Shown: piece by piece, positions 34,847-43,260 of the stretch
Layout of the letters: each line of letters opens with the position of its first letter
Position numbering within the stretch: position 1 is the first letter of the stretch
Assembly (NCBI RefSeq): GCF_025751575.1
Contig: NZ_JAOWLA010000007.1
Location: 151,930-215,929, forward strand
Reading direction: 5' to 3'
Length of the DNA stretch: 64,000 nt
Source of the DNA: Albidovulum sediminicola
Lineage (GTDB): Bacteria > Pseudomonadota > Alphaproteobacteria > Rhodobacterales > Rhodobacteraceae
Program-made: the position numbers and the translations under genes
The notes under the pieces: model-generated
The model's database searches: none
What the model was told of the DNA's origin: nothing
The model's input: the letters and a program-made list of their open reading frames with translations, nothing else

Positions 34847-35241
34847 GGTTCCGCCGGCGCTTTCGCCTGCCCTTTCTGGAGAAGTTCGATCGAGATGTTG
34901 TCGGGGGAGCGCACGAAAGCCATCCGCCCGTCGCGCGGTGGCCGGTTGATCGTTACCCCGTTGGCCTGGAGATGCGCGCAGGTGGCGTAGATGTCATCGA
35001 CCTCATAGGCGAGGTGCCCGAAATGCCGGCTGTCCGAGGGCAACCCCTCGTCCCCATCCCAGTTCCAGGTCAGTTCCACCGGGCAGTCCTCCTGGCCCGG
35101 CGGGGCCATGAAGACGAGCGTGAAGCGCCCGCCCTCGTTGTCCCAGCGCCGGGTCTCCTTCAGCCCGAGGAGTGTGTAGAACGCCATGGACTTTTCCAGG
35201 TCGAGAACCCGGACCATCGTGTGCAGATATCGGATCGTCAT
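34813..35241 (-). CDS. gloA: Lactoylglutathione lyase (glyoxalase I)
   Basis: GloA isomerises the hemithioacetal of methylglyoxal and glutathione to S-lactoylglutathione, detoxifying methylglyoxal in the cytosol. The 142-residue protein has two vicinal-oxygen-chelate beta-alpha-beta3 modules. Metal ligands are H7 (YLHTMVRVLD), E56 (PVELTWNWD), H74 (FGHLAYEVDD) and E121 (ISIELLQKG), and the LDLEKSMAFYTLLGLKETRR loop is the family's. ATG 35239-35241 preceded by AAAGGCGG; the longer frame to 35481 is not needed. It is divergent from thyX and overlaps the DUF1194 start. Confidence 0.94.
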   Translation of the reverse strand: MTIRYLHTMVRVLDLEKSMAFYTLLGLKETRRWDNEGGRFTLVFMAPPGQEDCPVELTWNWDGDEGLPSDSRHFGHLAYEVDDIYATCAHLQANGVTINRPPRDGRMAFVRSPDNISIELLQKGQAKAPAEPWVSMGNTGHW

Positions 35242-35395
35242 CGGTGACCGCCTTTCTTCACCGCCCAGACTAGCACCCCGCCGCTGTTTTCCAAGCCATA
35301 CGGAAAAAAGCGGCCCCATACATTCCATCGTGGTGTTGCGCGCCGCCGCATCAAGATAAGGTGTATGACGATTCGATGATCCGGAGGATGCCCCG

Positions 35396-36301
35396 ATGAC
35401 CCTCACCCCCGAACAACTGGCCGAGATCGCCGAGGCCCGCGCCACCACGCGCCCCACCTTGCGCGCCACCTCGGAGGGCATGGAGCGCCACCTCTATGTC
35501 GCGCATGAGGTGCTGGACCATGGCCTTGTCCGCGTCATCGACTACATGGGCGACGACGCGGCGATCACGCAGGCCGCGCGCGTCAGCTACGGACGCGGCA
35601 CCAAGGCGGTGCAGAACGACGAGGGGCTGATCCGCTACCTGATGCGGCACTGGCACTCGACCCCGTTCGAGATGTGCGAGGTCAAGTTCCACGTCAAGCT
35701 GCCGGTCTTCGTCGCCCGCCAATGGATCCGTCATCGCACCGCGAACGTGAACGAATACTCCGCGCGTTATTCGATCCTCGACCGCGAATTCTACATTCCC
35801 GCGCCCGAACAACTGGCCGCGCAATCGACGGTGAACAACCAGGGCCGCGGCGAATTGCTTGAGGGCGATGAGGCGCAGCGCGTGCTCGACATCCTGCGCG
35901 ACGACGCCATGCGCGCCTATGATCATTATGAGAACATGCTGAGCCAGGAGGGTCAGAAGGGCCTTGCCCGAGAGCTTGCCCGCATGAACCTGCCCGCGAA
36001 CGTCTATACCCAGTGGTACTGGAAGGTCGATCTGCACAACCTCTTCCACTTCCTGCGCCTGCGGGCCGACGCCCATGCGCAGTATGAGATCCGCGCCTAT
36101 GCCGAGACGATGTGCGGCATCGTCAAGGACTGGGTCCCGCTCGCCTATGCGGCGTTCGAGGACTACCGTATGGGCGGCGCGACCGTCTCGGCCAAGGGGG
36201 TCGAGGTGCTGAAGCGGCGCCTGGCGGGCGAGGCGGTGACGCAGGAAAGCTCTGGCATGTCGAAGGGCGAGTGGCGGGAATTCGAGGCGGTCTGGGGCTG
36301 A
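35396..36301 (+). CDS. thyX: Flavin-dependent thymidylate synthase
   Basis: ThyX methylates dUMP to dTMP using methylenetetrahydrofolate, FAD and NADPH, independently of ThyA. The 301-residue protein has the ThyX motif R112-H-R followed by [12 protein letters not shown] (the RHR-x7-S pattern), [20 protein letters not shown] for FAD/dUMP contacts, and [20 protein letters not shown] near 217-236 with the dUMP-contacting arginine. ATG 35396 follows GGATG and C-rich leader. It is divergent from gloA; the gap is 154 bp. The tail after about residue 250 is longer than in the small ThyX enzymes but normal for alphaproteobacteria. Confidence 0.96.
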   Translation: MTLTPEQLAEIAEARATTRPTLRATSEGMERHLYVAHEVLDHGLVRVIDYMGDDAAITQAARVSYGRGTKAVQNDEGLIRYLMRHWHSTPFEMCEVKFHVKLPVFVARQWIRHRTANVNEYSARYSILDREFYIPAPEQLAAQSTVNNQGRGELLEGDEAQRVLDILRDDAMRAYDHYENMLSQEGQKGLARELARMNLPANVYTQWYWKVDLHNLFHFLRLRADAHAQYEIRAYAETMCGIVKDWVPLAYAAFEDYRMGGATVSAKGVEVLKRRLAGEAVTQESSGMSKGEWREFEAVWG

Positions 36302-36462
36302 CGGCCGACCGCAGGGGCTAATCTGGCGGCGTCTGACGCTTTTCCGCCCGCTACGCGAAATGGCAGATATACTTCTGCTGAAAGCCCCGTTACAGACGCG
36401 GCTTCCCTGTCGTTTGGGCGGCAACTGCCGCCTGCCGCCGCCCCTGTTGGATTCTGGACGCC

Positions 36463-38475
36463 ATGATCACTGCCCTTTCCGAAGCCCTCGCCGAACGCGG
36501 CTTCGATACCCTCACCCCCGTGCAGGAGGCCGTGAGCGCGCCCGATCTGGCCGAGGCGGACCTGCTGGTTTCCGCCCAGACCGGCTCGGGCAAGACGGTG
36601 GGCTTCGGCCTTGCCATCGCGCCGACCCTCCTCGGGGGGGAGGAGCGGTTCGGCCCCGCCGCGACGCCGCTGGCCCTTGTCGTCGCGCCGACACGCGAAC
36701 TGGCCTTCCAGGTGATGCAGGAACTGCGCTGGCTTTACGCGCGCACTGGGGCGGTCGTCGCCTCTTGCGTGGGGGGCATGGACGCGCGCCAGGAACGTCG
36801 CGCGCTGGAACGCGGCGCGCATATCGTCGTGGGCACGCCGGGCCGGCTTTGCGATCACGTCCGTCGCGGCGCGCTTGACCTGGGCGATATCCGGGCCGTG
36901 GTCCTGGACGAGGCGGACGAGATGCTGGACCTCGGCTTCCGCGAGGATCTGGAGTTCCTTTTGGGCTCCGCGCCCGAGGAGCGCCGCACGCTTCTGTTCT
37001 CGGCCACCGTGTCTCCGATGATCGCCAAGCTGGCGGAACAATTCCAGCGCGACGCGCGGCGGATCTCGACGATCAACAAGTCCGAACAGCATGCCGACAT
37101 CAGCTACAAGGTGTTGCGCGTCGCGGCCTCTGACGCTGACAATGCCGTCTTCAACCTGCTGCGCTATCACGACAGCGAAAGCGCCATCGTCTTCGCCAAT
37201 ACCCGTGCAGCGGTCAGCCATCTGAGTGCCCGCCTGACCAACCGTGGCCTCGCCGTCGTGACCCTGTCGGGCGAACTCAGCCAGGCCGAGCGCAGCCATG
37301 CCCTACAGGCGATGCGCGATGGGCGCGCGCGGGTCTGCGTGGCGACCGATGTCGCCGCGCGCGGGATCGATCTGCCGAACCTCAACCTCGTCGTTCATGC
37401 CGACCTTCCCACCAATACCGAAAGCCTGCTGCACCGGTCCGGCCGGACGGGGCGCGCCGGGCGCAAGGGGATTTCGGCCCTGATCGTGCCGCCGCGCGTG
37501 GCCAAGCAAGCAGAGCGGCTCTTGAAATGGGCGAAGCTGACGGCTGAATGGACGGTCCCGCCCTCGGCCGATGAGATCATCCGCCGTGACGAGGAACGCC
37601 TTCTGACCGATCCGGCATGGCGGGACCCGATCACCGACGACCAGGCGGAATTCGCCGCCAAGCTCCTGTCGCGCCACGGGGCCGAGGCGGTCGCAGCGGC
37701 CTTCTACCGCCTTCACCAGTCGCGCCATGCCGCGCCCGAGGACCTGTTGCCCCCCGACATGCCCGCCCCGCGCGATCACAAGGACTTCGGCCCCAGCCGC
37801 TGGTTCGCGCTTTCGGTCGGGCGTGACGCGCGGGCGGAACCGCGCTGGCTTCTGCCGCTTCTGCGGCGCAGCGCAGACCTGGAGAAAGCCGCGATCGGCG
37901 CGATCCGCGTTCAGGACACCGAGTCCTTCGTCGAGATCGCGGAGGCGAGCGTCGGGCAACTCATGGCCGCGCTTGGCCCGGACGGCGAGATCTCTGACGG
38001 CATTCGGGTGCGTGCGCTCGACGGGCTGCCGGAGTTCGCCCGGCCCGCGCGCAAACCGCGCCCCGAAGGTGGCAAGCCTTTCCGGGCGCGTGACGACGCC
38101 GGACCCGCGAAGCCCAGGCACGAGAAACCCAGGCCCGCGAAACCCGCACCGGGCGCTTGGAACCGGGAAGCGCCGGCGCGCGAGGATCGCAAGCCCTGGC
38201 AGGACCGCAAGCCCCGCAAGGACGCGGCGCCGGCGTCCGATTGGCACGCCGATGACGGCGCGGCCCCCATGCCTGCGTCGACCGAAGGCGCGCCGAAGAA
38301 GCGCAAGGCCAAGTATGAGCCGAAGGCAGGTCCGAAACCCGGCAAGAAGCCCCAGTCCGCGCACAAGCCCACGGGCACCAAGGGCGATGCCAAATGGGCG
38401 GCCAAGGGAAAGCCGCGCAAGCCCGCCGGCCCGCGCGCGGGCGGCCAGGACGCGCCGCGCCCGCGCAAGCGCTAG
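36463..38475 (+). CDS. DEAD-box ATP-dependent RNA helicase
   Basis: A 670-residue RNA helicase. Q motif and FDTLTPVQEAV lie at 14-24, motif I AQTGSGKT at 38-45, Ia VVAPTRELAFQ, II D149-E-A-D, III LLFSATVS, V VCVATDVAARGIDLPNLNLV, VI LLHRSGRTGRAGRKG. A DbpA-like RNA-binding domain covers about 445-540 (GPSRWFALSVGRDARAEPRW). The last 130 residues are low-complexity K/R/P-rich (HEKPRPAKPAPG, KKRKAKYEPKAGPKPGKKPQ), probably for RNA binding. It resembles the CsdA/DeaD group acting in ribosome assembly and cold adaptation. ATG 36463; a 161-bp upstream gap holds nothing I can name. Confidence 0.93.
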   Translation: MITALSEALAERGFDTLTPVQEAVSAPDLAEADLLVSAQTGSGKTVGFGLAIAPTLLGGEERFGPAATPLALVVAPTRELAFQVMQELRWLYARTGAVVASCVGGMDARQERRALERGAHIVVGTPGRLCDHVRRGALDLGDIRAVVLDEADEMLDLGFREDLEFLLGSAPEERRTLLFSATVSPMIAKLAEQFQRDARRISTINKSEQHADISYKVLRVAASDADNAVFNLLRYHDSESAIVFANTRAAVSHLSARLTNRGLAVVTLSGELSQAERSHALQAMRDGRARVCVATDVAARGIDLPNLNLVVHADLPTNTESLLHRSGRTGRAGRKGISALIVPPRVAKQAERLLKWAKLTAEWTVPPSADEIIRRDEERLLTDPAWRDPITDDQAEFAAKLLSRHGAEAVAAAFYRLHQSRHAAPEDLLPPDMPAPRDHKDFGPSRWFALSVGRDARAEPRWLLPLLRRSADLEKAAIGAIRVQDTESFVEIAEASVGQLMAALGPDGEISDGIRVRALDGLPEFARPARKPRPEGGKPFRARDDAGPAKPRHEKPRPAKPAPGAWNREAPAREDRKPWQDRKPRKDAAPASDWHADDGAAPMPASTEGAPKKRKAKYEPKAGPKPGKKPQSAHKPTGTKGDAKWAAKGKPRKPAGPRAGGQDAPRPRKR

Positions 38476-38492
38476 GTCGGGGAGGGGGGCTT

Positions 38493-38512
38493 GCGCGTCA
38501 GTCCCGACGCGC
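38493..38512. terminator. Weak shared hairpin between helicase and LysR gene
   Basis: GCGCGTC (38493-38499) and GACGCGC (38506-38512) with a 6-base loop lie in the 58-bp convergent gap. There is no T-run on either side, so termination is uncertain. Confidence 0.35.
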
Positions 38513-38533
38513 CTGGGCGTTGGCCCGGCTTCG

Positions 38534-39430
38534 TCACAGTAGGTCTGCCGAGCGGATGTCGGCGGAGGCGAAATCGATCAGCGCGCGGATCTTCCGAGGC
38601 AGCCTTCGCCCTTCGAGGTAGACGGCGCTGACCGGGGCCGCGGCGCCGGTGTAGTCGTCAAGCAGTGTCGTCAGCCGTCCGGCGGCCAGGTCCTCGCAGG
38701 CCGCGAACCTGGGCGCGAAGGCGATCCCCTTTCCTTCCGCCGCAAGGATGCAGGCGGCGCGGGCTGAATTGACGAGGAACCGGCCTTCGACCGCCACGGC
38801 GATTTCTTCGCCGCCGTGCTCCATGGTCCAGCGCCGGGGATCGCGGCGGTTCGTGTCGACGATGCAGGCATGGGCGGCAAGCTCCTCGGGCGTCCGGGGC
38901 GTTCCCGACCGGGCGAGGTAATCGGGGCTTGCCACCAGAAAGGTCTGCAAGGTGCCGAGCTTGCGGCTCTTGATCGACAGCGTGTCGGTTCGCCCGATGC
39001 GGAAGCCAAGGTCGATCCCCTCGGCCGCGAGGTCGACGAAACGGTCGCTAAGCCGCAGATCCATGGTCAGGTTTGGGTGCTGCTCCGCAAAGCGCCCCAG
39101 CATTCCTGCCACATAGAGTTCCCCGAAGGTCACAGGGGCCGTGATGCGGATGACGCCGGTGAACCCGCGCGACCCTTCGGACGCGCCGCTCAGCAGGTCA
39201 TCGAGGTCGTCCAGCAGGGCGGGTGCCCGCGCCAGCATGTCCTCGCCCGCAGGCGTCAGGCCGACCTTTCGCGTCGTGCGCTGGAACAGACGCAGCCCAA
39301 GGCGTTGCTCAAGTTCCGCCACATACTTCGAGGTCAGCCGGTTCGAGGTCCCAAGCTGGTCGGCAGCAGCGGTGAAGGAGCCGGTCTGCGCCGTCGCGAC
39401 AAAGGCCCTGAGTTGCGCGATCGTGTCCAT
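38534..39430 (-). CDS. LysR-family regulator of the quinone-stress operon
   Basis: A 298-residue LysR regulator. The HTH covers residues 1-62 (MDTIAQLRAFVATAQTGSFT, then LGTSNRLTSKYVAELEQRLG and LFQRTTRKVGLTPAGED), and the effector domain about 90-295 (ITAPVTFGELYVAGMLGRFA to LEGRRLPRKIRALIDF). The start is ATG 39428-39430; the 24-residue longer frame has no ribosome site. It is divergent from an operon with DoxX, YgiD-like and YqjG-like genes, echoing E. coli where the LysR protein YhaJ activates yqjF (a DoxX protein) in the presence of aromatic by-products. Control of that operon is inferred. Confidence 0.9.
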   Translation of the reverse strand: MDTIAQLRAFVATAQTGSFTAAADQLGTSNRLTSKYVAELEQRLGLRLFQRTTRKVGLTPAGEDMLARAPALLDDLDDLLSGASEGSRGFTGVIRITAPVTFGELYVAGMLGRFAEQHPNLTMDLRLSDRFVDLAAEGIDLGFRIGRTDTLSIKSRKLGTLQTFLVASPDYLARSGTPRTPEELAAHACIVDTNRRDPRRWTMEHGGEEIAVAVEGRFLVNSARAACILAAEGKGIAFAPRFAACEDLAAGRLTTLLDDYTGAAAPVSAVYLEGRRLPRKIRALIDFASADIRSADLL

Positions 39431-39443
39431 CGGTTCAACCCTA

Positions 39444-39478
39444 TTGAGAACAAAATGTGGGCAGTCATTCCATATAAT
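39444..39478 (+). promoter_or_regulatory. Putative activator-dependent promoter
   Basis: A perfect TATAAT at 39473-39478 lies in an unusually AT-rich gap between the LysR gene and the reductase. The best -35 match, TTGAGA (39444-39449), is 23 bases away, too far for efficient unaided use. A strong -10 with no proper -35 fits a promoter needing an activator such as the divergent LysR protein. Confidence 0.4.
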
Positions 39479-39557
39479 CTCCATTTCAGTGATGGTCTGC
39501 AAGGACTAGGTTCAGTGCAGTCAAAAGGCGCCCAGCCGGGCCCGGAAAGGACAGCAG

Positions 39558-40133
39558 ATGAACATCGCTATCATTGGAAATGGAAACGTCGGCTCCGGTC
39601 TGGCAGGGGTCCTGTCGCGGGCCGGGCATGACGTCACCGTCGTCGGGCGTGACGACGATCTGGCGCAGGCCGTCGGCGCCGCCGGGGTGGTGATCCTGGC
39701 AACGCCCTACGGCGCCGCTGGCAATCTGGCGGGACGCGCCGGTTTCGCCGGCAAGGTCGTGGTCGATGTGTCGAACCCGGTGACCGAGGACTTCTCGGGC
39801 CTCCAGGTCGGCCACCTGACCTCCGCCGCCGAGGAGATCGCACGGCTTCTGCCCGGCGCCTCGGTCGTGAAGGCCTTCAACACGATCTTCGCCCAGCACT
39901 ACGCCAGCGGCCTGAAGATCGGCGCGCAGCCGCTTCAGACCTTTGTGGCCTCCGACGACGAAGGCGCCCGCGAAACCGTCAAGGCGCTTGCGGCCGGGAT
40001 CGGGCTTGAACCGGTCGATGCCGGGCCGCTGAAGAACGCCCGCTACCTGGAGCCGCTTGGCTTCCTCAACATCCAGTTCGGCTATGTCCTAGGCAAGGGC
40101 ACCGAAATCGCACCCCAACTTCTCGCGGCCTGA
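39558..40133 (+). CDS. NAD(P)-binding oxidoreductase, F420-reductase (Fno) family
   Basis: A 191-residue Rossmann-fold protein with MNIAIIGNGNVGSGLAGVLS (GxGxxGxxL dinucleotide loop at 7-18), a basic turn VVGRDDD and the conserved VVDVSNPVTEDFSG and SVVKAFNTIFAQHY. This is the small NADPH-binding family related to NADPH:F420 oxidoreductase and eukaryotic STEAP N-domains. In organisms without F420 such members are thought to reduce other acceptors. AAAGGA precedes ATG 39558. First gene of the operon with DoxX, YgiD and YqjG homologues (24-base gap to the next), suggesting a role against quinones or other electrophiles. Confidence 0.85.
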   Translation: MNIAIIGNGNVGSGLAGVLSRAGHDVTVVGRDDDLAQAVGAAGVVILATPYGAAGNLAGRAGFAGKVVVDVSNPVTEDFSGLQVGHLTSAAEEIARLLPGASVVKAFNTIFAQHYASGLKIGAQPLQTFVASDDEGARETVKALAAGIGLEPVDAGPLKNARYLEPLGFLNIQFGYVLGKGTEIAPQLLAA

Positions 40134-40157
40134 CGCCGCCTTTCCCGGAGAAATCAG

Positions 40158-40580
40158 ATGACTCAGAATACCGCTTCCGACTACGCCGCCCTCGTTCTTC
40201 GCGTTGCCAGCGGGGGCCTCTTCGTGGCGCATGGCCTGCTGAAGGTCTTCGTCTTCACCCTGCCCGGCACCGTCGGGTACTTCGAAAGCCTCGGGCTCCC
40301 TGGCATCTTCGCCTACCTGACCATCCTGGCCGAGGTCGGCGGCGGCGCCGCGCTGATCCTTGGCGTCGGCACCCGCGTCGTCTCGCTCGCGCTGATCCCG
40401 GTCCTCTTGGGCGCGACCTGGGCCCATGCCGGCAACGGCTGGATGTTCTCGAGCGCCGGCGGCGGCTGGGAATTCCCGCTCTTCTGGAGCGTCGCGCAGC
40501 TTGCCATCGCGCTTCTTGGCCGTGGCGCCTTCGCGTTCCGCCTGCCGGTCCTGGACCGCGCCCTCGGCCAGTTCGCCTGA
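40158..40580 (+). CDS. DoxX-family membrane protein
   Basis: A 140-residue integral membrane protein with four hydrophobic helices: ALVLRVASGGLFVAHGLLKV, GIFAYLTILAEVGGGAALIL, VVSLALIPVLLGATWAHAG and FWSVAQLAIALLGRGAFAF. R-x-x-x-G-x3-x-x-HG-x-x-K in helix 1 and AEVGGG in helix 2 are the DoxX/YqjF signature. In E. coli the homologue YqjF sits beside yqjG and is induced by nitroaromatic breakdown products. AAATCAG leader with GGAG stands before ATG 40158. A hairpin follows, ahead of the dioxygenase-like gene. Confidence 0.9.
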   Translation: MTQNTASDYAALVLRVASGGLFVAHGLLKVFVFTLPGTVGYFESLGLPGIFAYLTILAEVGGGAALILGVGTRVVSLALIPVLLGATWAHAGNGWMFSSAGGGWEFPLFWSVAQLAIALLGRGAFAFRLPVLDRALGQFA

Positions 40581-40586
40581 CCATCC

Positions 40587-40617
40587 GGGCCGGCCCTGAG
40601 GGCGGCCCATCCCTTTT
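40587..40617 (+). terminator. Hairpin with T-run inside the operon
   Basis: GGGCCGGCCC (40587-40596), loop TGA, GGGCGGCCC (40600-40608), i.e. a stem with one bulged G, then ATCCC and TTTT. It lies in the 51-bp doxX-ygiD gap and probably attenuates rather than ends transcription (inference). Confidence 0.55.
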
Positions 40618-40631
40618 GCCGGAGCGTCGCC

Positions 40632-41456
40632 ATGAGCACCGCACACGCCCTGAGAAACCTGCGCGACAGCCTTGATCCGAGTGCGCGCATGCCGCTCGTC
40701 TTTCTCGGTCACGGCAGCCCGATGAACGCCATCGAGGAGACCCAGTACAGCCGCGCCTGGTCGGAGCTTGGCCGTAACCTGCCGCGCCCCAAGGCGGTGC
40801 TGGTGGTGTCGGCGCACTGGATGAGCCGGGGCACGACCCTTGTCGATGTCTCCGCCCTGCCGCGCACCATCCACGATTTCTACGGCTTCCCCGAGGCGCT
40901 TTACCGCGAAACCTATCCGGCGCCGGGCGATCCGAAGCTTGCGCGAGAAGTCGTCACGCTTCTGGCCAGCCACCACGGCGCAGAGGACGACACCTGGGGC
41001 CTTGACCACGGCGCCTGGACGATCCTGAAGTTTCTGTATCCCGGCGCCGATGTCCCCGTCTTCCAGGTCTCGATCGACATGACGCGCGGGCTCGACTACC
41101 AGCTTGAGGTCGGCCAGGCGCTTTCCGAATTGCGGGACCGGGGGGTGCTGATCCTCGGGTCGGGCAACGTCGTCCATAACCTGCGCACGATGCGCTTTGG
41201 CGGGCAGCCGCTGGACTTCGCCCTCGAATTCGACGGGCTGTTCACCGATCGTCTGGTGGCGCGCGACTTCGCGGCGCTGGCGGATCACGAAGGGCTGGGG
41301 ACGCTCCTCAGGATGGCGCATCCGACGGTCGATCACTACATGCCCGCGCTGACCGTGGCGGGCGCGTCCGACGAACGCGACGACCTGACCTTCATGAACG
41401 CTTCGATCGACCTCGGGTCGGTCTCGATGCGCTCCTTCGTTTTTCACACCGCCTGA
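40632..41456 (+). CDS. ygiD: DODA-type extradiol dioxygenase (YgiD family)
   Basis: A 274-residue class III extradiol dioxygenase, like 4,5-DOPA dioxygenase of plants and E. coli YgiD, which opens catechol rings beside the hydroxyls. The LigB fold carries H27 (VFLGHGSPMNAI), a second histidine in LVVSAHWMSRG, LDHGAWTILKFLYPGADVPV, ILGSGNVVHNLRTM and AHPTVDHYMPALTVAGASDE, which hold metal ligands and substrate contacts. ATG 40632 with CCGGAG upstream. It lies 11 bases before the YqjG homologue. In this operon, ring-opening of stray catechols would complement quinone reduction. Confidence 0.92.
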   Translation: MSTAHALRNLRDSLDPSARMPLVFLGHGSPMNAIEETQYSRAWSELGRNLPRPKAVLVVSAHWMSRGTTLVDVSALPRTIHDFYGFPEALYRETYPAPGDPKLAREVVTLLASHHGAEDDTWGLDHGAWTILKFLYPGADVPVFQVSIDMTRGLDYQLEVGQALSELRDRGVLILGSGNVVHNLRTMRFGGQPLDFALEFDGLFTDRLVARDFAALADHEGLGTLLRMAHPTVDHYMPALTVAGASDERDDLTFMNASIDLGSVSMRSFVFHTA

Positions 41457-41467
41457 AAGGAAAAGCC

Positions 41468-42469
41468 ATGCTTGTCGATGGAAAATGGACCGAGGACTGG
41501 CAACCGGTCCAGAAAGCCGACGATCAGGGCCGTTTCATCCGGCAGGTGTCGGAGTTTCGCAACTGGATCACCCCGGACGGCAGCGCCGGTCCGACCGGCG
41601 AGGGCGGTTTCGCCGCCGAGGCCGGGCGCTACCGGCTCTATGTCGCGCTGATCTGCCCCTGGGCCTCGCGGACATTGATCGCGCGCAAGCTCAAGGGTCT
41701 CGACCAGGTCATTCCGGTGACCGTCCTGAACCCGGAACTGACCGATCAGGGCTGGCGTTTCGGTGGCGGTCCCGGCGCGGAGGAGGACCCGCTTTTCGGT
41801 GTCCGCCACCTGCACGAGATCTATACCCGCGCCGATCCCCACTACACCGGGCGCGCGACCGTCCCTGTGCTTTGGGACCAACACCGCAACGTCATGGTGA
41901 ACAACGAAAGCGCCGACATCGTGCGGATCTTCGACACCGCCTTCGAACATCTGGTCCCGTCGCATCTGCGCCTTTATCCCGCCGCGCAGGCCGCTGCGAT
42001 CGACGCGCTGAACCCGCGCCTGTACCGGAAGCTGAACAACGGGGTCTACCGCGCCGGTTTCGCGACCACCCAACTGGCCTATGAGGAGGCGGTCGCCGAT
42101 GTCTTCGACATGCTCGACGAGCTTGAGGCACGGCTGACCCGCGACTTCCTCTTTGGCGACGCGCCGACGGAAAGCGACATCCGCGCCTTCGTGACGCTCA
42201 TCCGCTTTGACACCGCCTATCACGGGCTGTTCAAGACGAACCGGCGCCAGATCGCGGACTATCCGCGCCTTTCGGCCTTCGTGCAGCGGATGCTTGCCCT
42301 GCCGGGCGTTGCCGAAACGGTGGATCTGGATCACATCGCGCGTGGTTACTACTCCATCAAGGCGCTGAACCCCTCCGGCATCGTTCCGACCGGCCCCGCC
42401 TATGTGCGGGCCTGGCTGAACGCGGCCGCAGGCGCGGATCAATGGCCCGAGGCGCGGCGGGCGTCCTGA
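41468..42469 (+). CDS. yqjG: Glutathionyl-hydroquinone reductase (YqjG/xenobiotic reductase type)
   Basis: A 333-residue GST-related enzyme that uses glutathione to reduce glutathionyl-hydroquinones back to hydroquinones. The N-terminal thioredoxin-like domain has C63-P-W (LICPWASRTLIARKLKG), the catalytic cysteine of the family, preceded by the long lead DGSAGPTGEGGFAAEAGRYR. VPVLWDQHRNVMVNNESADI carries the glutathione contact, and the helical C-domain includes LLDELEARLTRDFLFGD and DTAYHGLFKTNRRQIADYP. Length and motifs fit closely. AAAGGAAAA precedes ATG 41468. It closes the LysR-linked operon with DoxX and YgiD. Confidence 0.95.
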   Translation: MLVDGKWTEDWQPVQKADDQGRFIRQVSEFRNWITPDGSAGPTGEGGFAAEAGRYRLYVALICPWASRTLIARKLKGLDQVIPVTVLNPELTDQGWRFGGGPGAEEDPLFGVRHLHEIYTRADPHYTGRATVPVLWDQHRNVMVNNESADIVRIFDTAFEHLVPSHLRLYPAAQAAAIDALNPRLYRKLNNGVYRAGFATTQLAYEEAVADVFDMLDELEARLTRDFLFGDAPTESDIRAFVTLIRFDTAYHGLFKTNRRQIADYPRLSAFVQRMLALPGVAETVDLDHIARGYYSIKALNPSGIVPTGPAYVRAWLNAAAGADQWPEARRAS

Positions 42470-42555
42470 GGTGAGTGCCCCCGGATTGACGGCAGGCGGC
42501 CCGTCCCCATAGGTTGCCGCGTGCCGTGCCGCACCGTGCTTGAGAAGGGGCCCCG

Positions 42556-43239
42556 ATGTCGAACCTTGTGATCCCGGCGCCGAACGTGGCGTCGATCCCC
42601 GTCGCCGGATCGGGGGCGTTCCCCGTGCGCCGGGTCTACTGCATCGGCCGCAACTACGCGGCGCACGCCGTGGAAATGGGGCACGATCCGAACCGCGAGG
42701 CCCCTTTCTTCTTCCAGAAGAACGCAAGCAACCTCGACCCGTCGGGGCGGTTTCCCTATCCGGCCATGACCTCTGACGTGCATCATGAGGTTGAGATGGT
42801 CGTGGCTCTGAAGTCCGGCGGGGTGAATATCCCACGCGACCGGGCACTCGATCATGTCTGGGGCTATGGCATCGGCCTCGACATGACGCGCCGGGATCTT
42901 CAGGGCGAGGCGAAAAAGCTTGGCCGCCCCTGGGAAATCGGCAAGGCGTTCGAGCATTCGGCGCCCGTGGGGCCGCTGCATCCGGCCTCCGAGACCGGCC
43001 ATCTGTCGCAGGGTCGGATCTCGTTGCAGGTCAACGGCACGCTGCGTCAGGACGGGGACCTGAACCAGATGATCTGGAAGGTGCCCGAGATCATCTCCTA
43101 CCTCTCCGACTATTTCGAACTTGCTGCGGGTGACGTGATCATGACCGGAACACCCGCGGGCGTCGGCGCCGTGGTGACGGGCGACACGATGGTCGCGACG
43201 ATCGAGGGGCTTGGCAGCCTGACGGTCGAGGTCGTCTGA
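42556..43239 (+). CDS. Fumarylacetoacetate hydrolase family protein
   Basis: A 227-residue single-domain hydrolase of the FAH family, closest in appearance to fumarylpyruvate hydrolase/oxaloacetate tautomerase-type members that cleave 3-oxo acids. CIGRNYAAHAVEMGHDPNRE and PFFFQKNASNLDPSG form the N-terminal lid region; the metal site has E-x-E in DVHHEVEMVVALKSGG and D in GYGIGLDMTRRDLQ. GDVIMTGTPAGVGAVVTGD is the family C-terminal signature. GAAGGGG precedes ATG 42556. It is 86 bases after yqjG, so it may be a separate unit or continue breakdown of ring-opened products (inference). Confidence 0.9.
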   Translation: MSNLVIPAPNVASIPVAGSGAFPVRRVYCIGRNYAAHAVEMGHDPNREAPFFFQKNASNLDPSGRFPYPAMTSDVHHEVEMVVALKSGGVNIPRDRALDHVWGYGIGLDMTRRDLQGEAKKLGRPWEIGKAFEHSAPVGPLHPASETGHLSQGRISLQVNGTLRQDGDLNQMIWKVPEIISYLSDYFELAAGDVIMTGTPAGVGAVVTGDTMVATIEGLGSLTVEVV

Positions 43240-43260
43240 CCGAAAGCGCGGCCCAAGGGG

